A stretch of DNA of 64,000 nt from Utricularia gibba (GCA_002189035.1 NEEC01000021.1:1302001-1366000); one strand, 5' to 3'. Numbered from the stretch's first letter, positions 34,846 to 46,437 are shown. The notes: a model not told the origin generated them from the letters alone. Numbers and translations: made by a program.

Positions 34846-35883
34846 TCAGCTATTAGATGCACATTCAGGTGGAGTATTGGGGTGCCTTCCTGCATCGCTG
34901 CAATAGTCATACGTCACATGATCTTCCCTGACTCTTTCGTACTTCCTCTGCTGAGCCTTCCCTAGTTTCCAGTACTTGGCCTGATTCCACCAGTAGCCAG
35001 GCCCGTAGCACCCTCGCCGGACTCCGTGGGGCACCCCCGATCTGGAAATCCATGTACTGGCCGCTGAAGGGCGCATAAGACCAGTTAACTTTGGTGCGGC
35101 CGCCGTCGGTGGCCCAGTCGCTGCCGTCCCATATGCTCCCCGTCACCTTCATCGGCTGCGCCGGGAATGCGACCCCGATGGGGGTGTTGTTCTTGAACAC
35201 CCTGATCGGCGTGTCGTCCACGTAGAATCTGGAATCGGGATTGGGGTTAGAGCCGGAAAGTGTAACTGAGAGATGAGATTTTTCTGTGTTTCTGGTTACA
35301 CGATTTGGTGTTGGTTCCAAAGGATTTTGTACGAGTGGAAATCTTGTTTTGGGTCGAACCAGAGGTTCAGTCGTTGCTCTCGGTCGCCTTCCCCATCGGC
35401 GAAGACGTTTGTTTGCAGGGTTACCGGTTTGCCTTCGACGTCGCCCAGGAACTCCATGTCCAGTTCATCGTGGCTCCGGCCCTTCGACGTCAGCTGCCAA
35501 AAGGAGCATCTAATCTACTCATGTTCTGGTTTTGAATCCTGTCGACGATGATACATACGTAGAAGGCGGTGACTACGCCGGCGGTGCTCTTGTTCTCCAG
35601 CTTGATCCTCATATGGAAGAACCCCGAGCTGTAACTCAGCTTCGATTCGAACCCAGAACCTGCACGCAGAGAGAATGAAGACGTCGACAACCAACAGCAA
35701 CACATGTCTCTGTCAGAGAAGCCAACCGGAGAGCGAGTCGAGGGAGAGCTGCAGCCTTTCTCCCTGATCCAGCACAGCTACATGATCCCATCCCCAGGAA
35801 ACGGCGTACGTTTCATCAAAACGGCAACTCGAACCCGCTGCGAACAGCACCAGAAGCAGCGTTGAGAAGCGCACGGAATCCAT
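34846..35883 (-). CDS. Xyloglucan endotransglucosylase/hydrolase (XTH), two apparent frame breaks
   Basis: Four exons: 35727-35883, 35559-35659, 35300-35493, 34846-35228. It encodes about 278 residues once two bases are restored. A signal peptide ([20 protein letters not shown]) precedes the GH16 domain. The active site motif is [10 protein letters not shown] (nucleophile and acid/base Glu). Later segments are [51 protein letters not shown], then the XET C-terminal region ending [20 protein letters not shown]. The usual N-glycosylation site after the catalytic motif is absent. Role: cuts and rejoins xyloglucan in the cell wall. The breaks are at 35034-35038 (CCCCC) and 35011-35013 (CCC); each seems to lack one base. 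The C-terminal exon resembles the XTH5-8 group. Confidence 0.88.
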
Positions 35884-36221
35884 TGAAAAACACGTTAGGC
35901 GACGCCCCAACCCAATTCTGCCTCTGTCTGTATATCCACTTATTTATTTGCCTTTTCTTCCTCCGGTGGTGTGAAGAAGAAGGGAGGCTATTCTCCATAC
36001 ATTATAATACAATACTAATCTTTTTAGTATATAAAAAATTGTAGACTAATAATAATGGATTGAATGTAATATTTTTTTAATATAATTCATATTTATTGAA
36101 TATTTTTCAAATATTATGATCCGATCCATGAAATACTTAATTTCAATAAAATTACTATCTATTGTGAAGCGTCACAGTGACTATCCAAACTGTAAAAGAG
36201 TTTTACAAACCTACGTCATCT
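35884..36221. other. XTH upstream region
   Basis: AT-rich; likely XTH promoter in its first part. No TATA box I would stand by. Confidence 0.4.
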
Positions 36222-36775
36222 TTCGATTTGGAATATGTTGTAAGAAGACACGTTACAAGCCATCGAAGTATGCGATGAAAAGGGATTACGTGCGATGAGA
36301 CGAAGAAGAAGGAGAAGAAGGCGCTGCGCGTGACGAAGGCGATGCACCACACGGCATTGCAATTAGGTTCAAAAAATTAATTATATTGTAAAATAATAAT
36401 CATCATTTTTTAAATGGATTAAATTTATTTATGAATTTGAATTAAATTTAATCTCAAATTGAACCTATGATTTATACAATAAAATTTTCCAAATGTTGGA
36501 TAAATTTCAAAACTTCTGTTGTAGATCTATATATGCCCCAAATAAAAAAAATTGATACCATAAAATCTTTCAAACCCTAATCAAATTTCAAAATTTTTAT
36601 TACGTATGTGTATGTATGCATACCCCAAATCAAAAAATTGACACGATCAATCCTGACAACCTTACTCAAGTTTAGGGATTTGCATTATGAAAGGCAACAA
36701 TAGATATGATTCAAAGCAAATAACCTTTTTAATTGCTTATTTCAAGTCTGACATTTGCCTTCTTTCAGTAGCATC
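36222..36775 (+). repeat. Left direct repeat flanking the tandem array (R1)
   Basis: Begins TTTGGAATATGTTGTAAGAA and ends CAGTAGCA. Nearly the same sequence returns at 39084-39713 in the same orientation. It contains two copies of an approximately 80-bp AT-rich subunit (TCAAATTTCAAAATTTTTAT, then GTATGTATGCATACCCC). Not a gene. Confidence 0.85.
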
Positions 36776-39083
36776 TGGACCGGGCCCCATGCTGGCCCGG
36801 GCTTAATTGAGTGCTCAGGCTGGGCCGTATTTTAGCATCTGGGCAGGCAGCATCCACTTTGTGGGCTGAGCTGAATCCGTTTATTGAGTTGAGTAGCAAA
36901 TTTCCTGAGCCGAGCCGCAATATAATCTGGGCCGGGCTCAATGGAGTGCACGGGCTGGGTCGTATTTTAACATCTGGGCGGGCTGTATCCACTGCGGGCA
37001 GGGCGGAATCCTTTGTTGGGTCGAAAAATTACTGGGCTAGGCCTCATTAGAATCTGGACCGGGACCCATTATAGGCCGGTCTCAATGGAGTGCACGGGCT
37101 GGGTCGTATTTTAACATCTGGGCGGGCTGCATCCTCTATGCGGGCTGGGCGGAATCCTTTGTTAGAGTTTGTCGCCAAATTACTGGGCAGGGCCTCATTA
37201 GAATGTGGACATTATGGGCCGGTCTCAATGGAGTGCTCGGGCTGGGTCGTTTTTTAACATCTGGGCGGGCTGCATTCACTATGCAGGCTGCGCGGAATCC
37301 TTTTTTTGGGTTGGGTCGCCAAATTCATGGGCCGGACCTCGTTAGAATCTGGAACGGCCCATTATGGGCCGGGCTCAATGGAGTGTTCGGGCTGGGTCAT
37401 ATGTTAACATCTGACCAGTCTGCATCCACTATGCGGGCTGGGCGGAATCCTTTGTTTGAGTTGGGTCGCCAAATGCCTGGGCCGGACCTCGTAAGAATCT
37501 GGACCGGGCCCCATTATGGGCCGGGATTAATGGAGTGCTCGGCCTGGGTCGTTTTTAACATCTGGGCGGGCTGCATCCACTATGCGGGCTGGGCGGAATC
37601 TTTTGTTTAGGTTGGGTCGCGGTAGTACCCGGACCGGACCACCGTCTGGGCCGGGCTCAATAGAGAGCTCGGGCTGGGTCGTATGTTAACATCTGACCGG
37701 GCTGCATCCACTATGCGGGCTGGGCGCAATCCACTGTTTGAGTTGGGTCGCCAAATTACTGGGCCGGGCCTCATTGGAATCTGAACCGGGCCCCATTATG
37801 GGCCGGGCTGAATGGAGTGCTCGTACTGGGTCGTTTTTTAACATCTGGGCGGGCTGCATTCACTATGCGGGCTGGGCGGAATCCTTTGTTTAGGTTGGGT
37901 CTCCGCATTCCTGGGCCGGACCGCATTTGTACCTGGACCACGCACGTTCTGGGCCGGGCTCAATGGAGTGCTCGGGCTGGGTGGTATGTTAACATCTGGC
38001 CGGGCTGCATCCACTTTTCGGGCTGGGTGCAATCCACTATTTGGGTTGGGTCGTCAAATTCCTGGGCCGGTTCTCATTAGACTCTGGACCGGGCCGCATT
38101 ATGGGCCAGTGTTAATGGAGTGCACGGGCTGGGTCGTATTTTAACATCTGAGCGGGCTGCAATCACTATGCGGGCTGAGCGGAATCCTTTGTTTGGGTTG
38201 GGTCTCCGAATTCCTGGGCCGCGCCTCATTAGAATCTGGACCGCGCCCCATTATGGGCCGGTGTCAATGGAGTTCACGGGCTGGGTCGTATTTATCATCT
38301 GGGCGGGCTGCTTTCACTATGCGGGCTGGGCGGAATCCTTTGTTTGGGTTGGGTCGCCTAATTCATGGGCCGATCCTCAGTAGAATCTGGACCGGGCTCC
38401 ATTTGGGGCCGGGCTCAGTGGAGTGCTCGGGCTGGGTCGTATGCTTACATCTGACTGGGCTGCATGCACTATGCGGGCTGGGCGGAATCCTTTTTTGGGT
38501 TGTGTCGCCAAATTCCTGGGCCGTGCCTCATTAGTATCTTGACCGGGCTCAATGGAGTGCTGGGACTGGGTCGTATTTTAACATCTGGGCGGGCTGCGTC
38601 GACTATGAGGGCTGGGCGGAATCCACTGCTTGGGTTAGGTCGCCAAATTCCTGGGTGGGGCGGCATTAGTATCTGGATCGGGCCCCATTCTGGGCCGAGC
38701 TCAATGGAGTGCTCGGACTGGTTCGTATTTTAACATCTGGGCGGGCTGCATCCACTATTCGGGCTGGGCGGAATCCTTTGTTTGGGTTGGGTCGCCAAAT
38801 TCATGGTCTGGGCCTCATTGGAATCTGGACCGGGCTCAATGGAGTGCTCGGACTGGGTCGTATTTTAACATCTGGGCGGGCTGTATCCATTATGCGGGCT
38901 GGGCGGAATCCACTCCTTGGGTTGGGTCGCCAAATTCCTGGGCGGGGCGGCATTAGTGTCTGGACCGGGCCCCATTCTGGGCCGAGCTCAGTGGAGTGGT
39001 CGGGCTGGGTCGTAGTTTAACATCTGGGCTGGCTGCATCCACTATGCGTGCTGGGCGGAATCCGCTGTTTGGGTTGGGTGCTA
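36776..39083 (+). repeat. GC-rich tandem array, unit about 150 bp with 133-bp variants, about 16 copies
   Basis: The word AACATCTGGGCGGGCTGCAT and its variants recurs at about 36832, 36968, 37110, 37255, 37404, 37555, 37686, 37838, 37990, 38141, 38291, 38444, 38577, 38730, 38864 and 39016, so the spacing is mostly 150-153 bp, with some at 131-136 and the leftmost at 136-149. The shorter units lack about 17 bp (CCCCATTATGGGCCGGG) that lies between CCGGG direct repeats. Each unit holds several GGGCC/GGCCC words. Many frames stay open because 150 is a multiple of three, but there is no start, splice or codon evidence for a protein. I regard it as non-coding satellite DNA. Confidence 0.92.
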
Positions 39084-39713
39084 TTTGGAATATGTTGTAA
39101 GAAGACACGTTTCACGGCATGGAAGTATGTGATGAAAAGAGATTACGTGCGCTGAGACGAAGAAGAAGAAGTTGGCGCTGCGCGTGGCGAAGGCGATGCA
39201 CCACACGGCATTGCAATTAGGTTCAGTTCAATAAATTTAATTATATTTGAAAATATTTTTTAAAAAATAATTATTCTTTAAATGAATTAAATTCATTTTT
39301 AATTTATTTTTTGAATTTAAATAAAAATCTCAAATTAAACCTATGATTATACAATATTTCAAAACTTTTGTTGTAGATAGATGTACACATACTACAAATC
39401 AAAAATTGATTCGATAAGATCTTCCAAATCCTAATCAAGTTTTGAAATTTTTATTACGTCCGTGTACGTATGCATACCCCCAAATCAAAAAATTGACACA
39501 ATCAGTCTTCCAAACTCTAATCAAATTTCAAAATTTTTGTTACGTATCTGTATGTATGCATACCTCTAAATCAAAAAAATTGATACGATCAATCTTCCAA
39601 ACACTAATCAAGTATAGGGGTTTTCAGAAAGGCAACAATAGATATGATTCAAAGCGCATAAGACCTTTTTATTTGCTTATTTGAAGTTTGACATTTGCCT
39701 TCTTGCAGTAGCA
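39084..39713 (+). repeat. Right direct repeat flanking the tandem array (R2)
   Basis: Direct repeat of R1, again starting TTTGGAATATGTTGTAAG and ending CAGTAGCA. It has three copies of the approximately 80-bp subunit where R1 has two, explaining its greater length. The pair could be the flanks of a composite element or the remnant of a larger tandem unit. Confidence 0.85.
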
Positions 39714-40019
39714 ACTTCCTAAGAATGGTTTCATGGCTTGTAGAAACTAAGAAGAGAAAGGTGTTTCTTGACTTCCATAAGCATTTGTTGATGTATATTT
39801 AGAACATCAAGATGCATTGTAGCGAATAACTCGAAAACACTCATGGTAAACATTTTATAGGAACTTAAGAGGAAGGCAGACATATATGAACATCATCAGG
39901 GAAGCTATGCTAATGCCAGAAATGCAATTCATGTGCAGCCAGAGGTGGAAAACAGCATGTTGAGAGTAAGGGGGAATGGAGAAACCTGGTGATGAGCATT
40001 TGAGGAGAGGTGGGGAGGT
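39714..40019. other. Spacer, including the GAUT 3' UTR
   Basis: No gene other than the likely untranslated 3' end of the GAUT gene. Confidence 0.4.
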
Positions 40020-42186
40020 TTATAGACCGAAGTTGCAGGCCTGCACATACTCGTTCTCGTAGTCGACGAACTTGGTCCAAAGACTGCGGAACTGAGGGAT
40101 GGCTATGTCGAGCCATGGTTTCATATTTCCGTTGAAATGGATGACGGCTGCGTTGTTGATCTCGTCCATGTTGATACTTGGGTTGTAGCCAAGCCCCAGG
40201 ACATGCCAAGATTTGTCTAGTGGTTTTGTAGTGGAGTAGTATGTGATCAAGCCAGGAGGCAGTGTCCCTAGCTTCCATAGTGTTCTATTCTCATTCTGAA
40301 AAAGAGAGAGAAGCACTTATATAAAGGAAGCAGACATACTGCAAAATCAGATCCTAAAGAATCACGGTAACCATGCAAGTCAAAGGAACAAGATGCTATA
40401 CATCAGCGATGCAGAGATAGGGTTATAAAGATGCCATTTGGATGATGGGTGAGTTTCGAATCATGCAAGTTCAAGAAAGACAAATCTAATGAAAAAGTTG
40501 AAGGCTAGAAAAAAAGCAAGCAAAGAAAGACATGCAAATTTCCAGGAGGATGGTATTAAGAAACTTAAACCACAAGTATTAAGTCTCACCAGATTCTGCC
40601 AATAGTGGTACTCTTCAGTGCACTTCTCGCGTCTCCAGGCATCCAAATCAAAGAAGTTCATCCCATAAGCCCAAGCGCATGCTTTGGGACTGAATTTCGC
40701 CTTGATCAAAGGATGGGAGAAGTTCATGTACTGTGCATAACGATGGAAGGACCAAAACATGTCTCAACGGCTCCGTTTACCTTCCCATCCATATCAATTT
40801 TCCAGAGCCCGTCAAATCTTTCTGAACCACTATATCATCATCAAGAAACAAAATCTTGTGCAACTTCGGATACATTTCAGGCAAATAGAACCTCAGATGA
40901 TTTAGTATCGAGAGATACTTTGGATTCCTGAATTTCATGTTGGTTGTGTCCTTTGTTGCATTTTCAATCCTATTGTCGAAGTAAAATTGCTGCAACTTGG
41001 CTGATTCCAGCTGTTTCAGCACAGGGACATAAGATGAGTTCAAAAAGCTATAATCCTCCACAGCCTTTACTTCTATATGAGCACCACCATAATCCCTCAT
41101 CTTAAACATCACCTGCATGGCTCCTAGATTCATCTTGTCTGTAACAACATGGAAGACATGCTTCCTTGGCTCTTCAGTGTTTTTAACAGCTGAGTTTACA
41201 ACAACTGATGCAGCAATCACATTGTCAGAAAAATTGCATAGTGATAAAGCTTTGGATCCTCAATCTCTGCCTTAGGAGGATTCCCTTCATCTGAATACTT
41301 GTCAGGATGAGCAATCCTTTCTTCCATCAACCTCAAAGCTAAGCAATGCAAACTCTTCGGAATTGACTTGGCAGCAATCAAATTCGAAAAGGCACCTTGC
41401 TTTTTAGCCTTGGTTAACTGCTCATTCAAAGCAAAAATGGTATCTTTCAACTTATGAATTTTCAACTGATTATCAAAGGATTCTTTTGCATCGGCTATCA
41501 CTTGCCTAGTGTACTTAATTTTCTCCTTCACCTCCTTCTCCAAAATCTTCAGTACTGGTTCATCAATCGAATTTGCATCCGACTCAAAAAGTGATCTATA
41601 TACTGGCTTTGTAAGAAACTCGGTGAAATCCCGTGATAGTTCAGCAAACACCCGGACGAGTTTTGAGTTCTCAAGTTTAAGTTTCCTCGCATAGGAAGCA
41701 TAAGCTAAAACCAAACTTTTATGATCGTCAGCTTGCTTCCAGATCTGGTCTAGCCTAGGCTTCAACGGATCTGACTTCGACACTAAAATCGATCTTCTAT
41801 GATAATTTAACCCGGATCCAATAGAGTTACTAGGATGAACCTAAATTGCGGGTAACCGAGTCAATCATAGGTACATTTCACATGCTCAAGAAACCAAATT
41901 TCCAAGAAAAAAACACGATCTAAAGCTTGCTTTAAACAAACAGTCGCTGAAATAATTCAATTAAAAAAAGGACCAAAATGCAGCAGAGAAAAAATAGGAA
42001 AAAAAGCACAAAGCTCACCGGTTCAAGGTCGGCCGGATCTGCAGATGTTGAAGGGAATGAAAGAGCGAGAAAGACGAAAATGGCAACCGGCAAGAAGGCG
42101 GCGAATCTGAAACCAATTGAACCTCTGAAACGGCGGCGGCGAAGGCAATCCGTCCAGATATTCATCCGGAACAGACTCCAATTCAT
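40020..42186 (-). CDS. GAUT9: Galacturonosyltransferase, GAUT9-like, three apparent frame breaks
   Basis: Three exons: 42019-42186, 40590-41840, 40020-40295, all phase 0; about 565 residues once three bases are restored (Arabidopsis GAUT9 has 561). A type II membrane anchor (about residues 27-50, [20 protein letters not shown]) is followed by a stem, LKSDPL-like and [18 protein letters not shown] segments, then the GT8 domain: [20 protein letters not shown], the metal-binding DDD in [54 protein letters not shown] and [20 protein letters not shown]. Known role: Golgi enzymes that add galacturonic acid in pectin synthesis. Breaks: 41229-41233 (TTTTT on the coding strand), 40808-40810 (GGG on the coding strand) and 40752-40753 (GG on the coding strand); each wants one more base. 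Confidence 0.92.
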
Positions 42187-42688
42187 GGCGATCGCCGACA
42201 CGGTGGAGATAGTGAGAGCCTTAGGACCACCTGAGCAACGTACAGTCTCTCTTCTTCGTTCGTTCAGCAAACTAACATATATAATAGCTACATCATGGGC
42301 TGGGCCCACCCCACCATTTGGGCTTTTATCAGCTTGTTTTCCAGACAGTGATGTGGCCCAGATAGCAAGATTCAAGGCTCAAAACAATTTACTAACAAAA
42401 AAAAAAAAAAAAAAAAATCATAGTAGCAAATTTCTTTTTTATTTTGTAGAAGAAAATCACTGCATCTAAGTCAGTTTTGCAAGGACAGCATATGCCCAAA
42501 GTAAAGGGCACAGCTTCTTTTTCAACTAAACTAGTTGTTCAGTGATGGTCAGGAATGAGCCAGAAGGGAATGAATGAACAGGCTGAATCAGAGAAATCTT
42601 CCTCCACTGCATTCTCCTTGCAGAAATGATAGTAAGCATGTTCATGTTGAAAATCCCACCATTATTTGGCTTTCTTTCATTCAAACAT
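42187..42688. other. GAUT promoter and 3' UTR of the next gene
   Basis: Contains a run of about 20 A near 42394-42415 and a GGGCCC-like patch near 42300. Likely GAUT upstream DNA in the first part. Confidence 0.4.
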
Positions 42689-44957
42689 CTAGAGGCTAAC
42701 CACACCAGATACCCATGGAACTATTTCAGGTGCATTGGGATGCGCCTGTCGATATGAATCCGAGTATTTGTCCTTGAAGTTCAACTTGGGTGTCTCCGAC
42801 TGCAGGCAGAAGAGAAACTATGATGAAGAAAACAAAAGCCAACTAGTGTGACTTCAGGGAGGTGAACTTACAAATTTTAGCCAGCATTCTTGGTTTTTGT
42901 GTTCATACATATCTGGGGAGTGGCAGCCACCCTCTAATGGGCAGTAAACCCAGATGTTGCACTTTTTTTCACCTGGTTTGGCACGTTTTGCTTGCTCAAA
43001 GCATGCCATACAGCACTCGTATGCTGAGTCTTTGGGGTGTGTAAGCCCCATCGGACGGCTACTCCATCATAGTCAGTGTGAAGCTCAGCATGGCATTCCA
43101 GGGGTAGCTGCATTCCCGGTAAGATTTCTTTTTCTGGTCAAGAGAAGTTGGAAATATATGTCATCCAAAGCAGAGGCAAGCACCATGATTTACATTCTGA
43201 AATAAATACATGCTATTACCAATCTCCTCTTCACCCTCTGGTTTATCATCATGCTCCCTGTTAATGACTTCATCAGGTATCCAAAGGCCAATTAATTCCT
43301 GAAAGTTGGCCCAACTGGAACTCAAAACTTGAACAACAATTCCTGCACAAAAATTGCGCTGAAATGGCTAAACATTGTAAAGGTATAATGCGTCCAGGTG
43401 AAGAATGTATTTATACTGGCATCCTCGGGCAAAATTGTTGAATTCAAGGTGTTTCCTTGAAGAAGTTGCCTAGCTTCTCTTAGTTTTTCCAGCCGCCAGG
43501 TTTCAACTGCTTCTGTTCGAGAGAACATATACCAGCATTTAGACTAGAAAACCAGTTCATTTTTAAGAATTTCATGGCTCAAGAAAACCATTAGACACGC
43601 AACCAGTAGAGACAAAATTTGAATAACTTGAAGCCCCTAATGGAAATGAAAGACTGCATAACACAGTTCCATCCGCTATTCAATTCAAGCAACTCAATAT
43701 TATTGTTTTGATTCAAATAAAAGGTAAACAAAGAGCATGTCTAGTACACTACTGTTAACCGAATCAGCAGCTTCCCTTTTCACCAGTGTAAACAGTCAAG
43801 ATAGGACAAGCTCATTTCAACTCTTATCTAATTTGTCACCTATCAATCTTGTAAAAAGGTAAACGTCGGAGCAGGTATTGTTAGCAAAGATGAAAGCCCT
43901 CACTCTCACCTCGTTGCTCTGTTGTATTTGCAGCAGCATCCAAGCGTCTCAACCGACTCAAAATTTCATCCATCATGCTAAGTTTCAAATTTTGTGGAAA
44001 CATGATCAACCTTTCTTCTCCTGCAAGCTTTTCGTGTAGTTTTCCTGCCTTAGGACCAGAAATAGACACCGTTGGCGGAGCTCTTGAAAAAAACGAGAAA
44101 AAAATAAGCAATACCAGTTTAATAAGCTCTGTAGGTTCTAAGGCTTTCCTTATTTCAGTTGACTCTTCCCGTCTCCTCGTTTGGGCTGACATGTACCTAA
44201 ATGCTGCTGAAAAAAAAATTAACATTAACTACATTCACGTGCATGGAACATTAACTATTTTCACATGTACATGGAATTGTAGTATAGAAAAGAAGCTTGT
44301 AGATAGTCAAGTTCCATGTTTTTCCTCTAAGATTTTCTTGAGTTCGTTCATATTCTACTACCAAGGTGCGTAGAAAAAAAAAAACCTATTGGGCAGATAA
44401 AGGGAAAAACGAAACCTAGGATAATAAGCAAACACAAAACTACATTTACCAATGATGAACTCTGAATCAGTCCAATGCATACCAAGCAACAAAATAGAAA
44501 CTCTTAATCTACAGAAAACATCAAAAGAAAAAAAGAAAAGGAAAACTCAAAAAACGCCTTACAGGTGCGAGCATCGCCAAAGGAGCGGACGCATAGAGAA
44601 GTGTAAATGGAGTAAAGCACATAAAGAGCAACTACAATGTTAATGGAACACAGAGCGAGAGTGGTCCTCTTGCAGGAACACCTCCCGTTACTCCCCAGTC
44701 CCCCTCGTCATTTTCTTCAGCTTCTCCTCCATTTCTTTATTACAATCTCTTCTCTTCTAATTTCTGGAAACATCATACCAACAAAAGTCAATCTTTTGAT
44801 CCAGGTTCACACCGAAAGCTTACAGTGTAGCAAATAAAAAAAAACCCCAATTCAATATACGGCTTCCTCTTTGTCAATTACACCCTGAAGCCATTCACAA
44901 AAACAGTAAAAAAAGAAAACGTAAGTTGAGTACCTGAATGAAAAGGCTTCTCCCCAT
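42689..44957 (-). CDS. Unnamed plant type II membrane protein with Cys-rich PAN/apple-like C-terminus, two apparent frame breaks
   Basis: Eight exons: 44934-44957, 44563-44669, 44115-44206, 43910-44048, 43417-43512, 43220-43342, 42872-43133, 42689-42799, net 317 residues. It begins MGRSLFIQRTTLALCSINIV, with one membrane helix near residues 10-28 and a long luminal/extracellular part. The C-terminal third has many Cys: ECCMACFEQAKRAKPGEKKC, NIWVYCP, CHSPDMYEHKNQECWLKF, typical of an unnamed conserved plant family with an apple/PAN-like fold. No experimental function is known to me. As written the frame breaks at 44640-44642 (one base extra in a T run) and at 43046-43049 (one C missing). Middle exons carry RREESTEIRKALEPTELIKL and MDEILSRLRRLDA helices. 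Divergent from RPL32. Confidence 0.75.
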
Positions 44958-45249
44958 TCGCCCACGAATCCTTTCCGTCGCGCCCTCGATCTCCTTCCCT
45001 GAGCTGGAAAATCCTCAAATACCCTGTTTCTTCCGTTCCAGTTACAACAACAAAACTTGCATTGAACGAAAACTCTCCCCTCAAAGTATCAAGGAACAGA
45101 GAAGACTCGATCGCAAGAACATTTTTTAATTATATTCTTCGTCAAATGATCTTATTCGGTTGGGCCTATGACTATTTTCAAAATGAGCCCACGAGCCCAC
45201 ATTAGTTATTCGGTGCGATGGTCCATGAACACCATTTAATTGAATTATA
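44958..45249. promoter_or_regulatory. Region between divergent genes, upstream of RPL32 core promoter
   Basis: Lies between the membrane-protein gene (minus) and RPL32 (plus). Holds little beyond AT-rich DNA and one GGGCCT word. Confidence 0.3.
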
Positions 45250-45338
45250 TGGGCCGGGTCCCATGCTCCGATTCAGTTCAAATTGGGCTAACAACACACT
45301 GTAAGGCCCAAACATGATATAAAACATTGGAACCCTAA
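45250..45338 (+). promoter_or_regulatory. RPL32 promoter with site II motifs, TATA-like box and telo-box
   Basis: TGGGCC at 45250-45255, GGCCCA at 45305-45310, TATAAAA at 45318-45324, and AACCCTAA (telo-box) at 45331-45338. Site II plus telo-box is the usual promoter layout of plant cytosolic ribosomal protein genes (TCP and telo-box-binding factors). The telo-box lies just upstream or at the start of the leader. Confidence 0.75.
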
Positions 45339-45701
45339 TTCATCAAAGTTCCTTTGGAGGGCGAAGCTTCCGCAACTGCTGCTGTCCCCAGGTGAGCGAG
45401 TCTCGAGATCTTTGCGGAGCGTGATTTGTTTGTCGATCTTGTTTTGAAATCTTAAACTTGAACAGACTTCTTCTTGATTTGGTATAGCTTTCTGGTTTGA
45501 GAAGATTATGAAAAGGTGTTTCCATAATGAGTTTGGAGCATCTAGGCGTCCTCATTCTGCGGAAATTTGACTTGTTTCCGGAGTCTGTGTGTTCTGATTG
45601 TGTTGATTGATCGGAATTGATTGTGTATATTCTGTGCCGCTTGGGTTGCTGGACGTAAACTGATTGACGACCTTATTGATTCTATTTGGAATGCAGAAAC
45701 C

Positions 45702-46437
45702 ATGGCTGTTCCTTTGCTGACCAAGAAGATTGTGAAGAAGCGTGTGAAGAAGTTCAAGAGGCACCAAAGTGACAGATTTGTTTCTGTGAAGGTTGTTGCT
45801 CTCAGTAATCTGTATGATCTTCATATTAGCACTTTCCTGTTGTGTATATGCCTTCAACTGTTGTGAGATATCTTATTTTGCGTACGAGTTCTTGCAGGAT
45901 TAGTAAGGATAATACGTACGATGTCTGATGTTTTTTGTAGTTTTCCAGCATACAAGATCATTTTTTTTTTTTGGTTCTTGATGCTTGTTTTTCATCTGAC
46001 AACACAATGCTTCTTTGCTGTGCGGTGATTCTCATTTGTCATTGTGTCGTTTGGCAGCCCAACTGGCGCAGGCCGAAGGGTATCGATTCCCGTGTTAGGA
46101 GAAAGTTCAAGGGATGCACATTGATGCCAAATATCGGTTATGGCTCAGACAAGAAAACTCGCCATTATCTCCCCAATGGATTCAAGAAGTTTGTTGTCCA
46201 CAATGTGAAGGAGCTCGAAGTTCTGATGATGCACAACAGGTCATTTTCCAATGCCCTTCATTACCACAATGGGATCTTCTTTTTGACTCTGATCCATTGC
46301 ATTGCAGGACATACTGTGCTGAGATTGCTCATAATGTTTCGACAAAGAAACGAAAGGACATCGTTGAACGAGCTGCTCAGCTCGATATTGTTGTCACCAA
46401 CAAGTTGGCCAGGCTACGCAGCCAGGAAGACGAGTAA
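45702..46437 (+). CDS. RPL32: 60S ribosomal protein L32 (eL32)
   Basis: Three coding exons, 45702-45791, 46058-46239, 46308-46437, giving 133 residues, exactly the family length. It begins [20 protein letters not shown] and includes [19 protein letters not shown], the conserved [18 protein letters not shown] and ends [15 protein letters not shown] 5' leader intron runs from 45392 to 45696 (donor GTGAGC, acceptor at AATGCAG just before the start codon). Role: large cytosolic ribosomal subunit component. Promoter motifs upstream match this class. Intact. Confidence 0.97.

Noticed and set aside
36811-39020. Several ORFs of 60-135 codons across the tandem array
   Set aside because: They arise because the 150-bp unit is a multiple of three and lacks stops in one frame. 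Different frames are open in different units, with no start context or conserved protein.
36776-39083. CRISPR-like array
   Set aside because: The repeats are contiguous 150-bp units with no unique spacers, and the window is a plant nuclear genome.
36222-39713. LTR retrotransposon interpretation of R1/array/R2
   Set aside because: No primer-binding site, polypurine tract, coding domain or target-site duplication is visible, and the shared ends do not start with TG, so I kept it as direct repeats only.
41781-41783. Splice acceptor at TTTTAG just before SKSDPLK in GAUT
   Set aside because: It breaks the intron phase. The acceptor at 41841 joins phase 0 and keeps the frame through the stem region.
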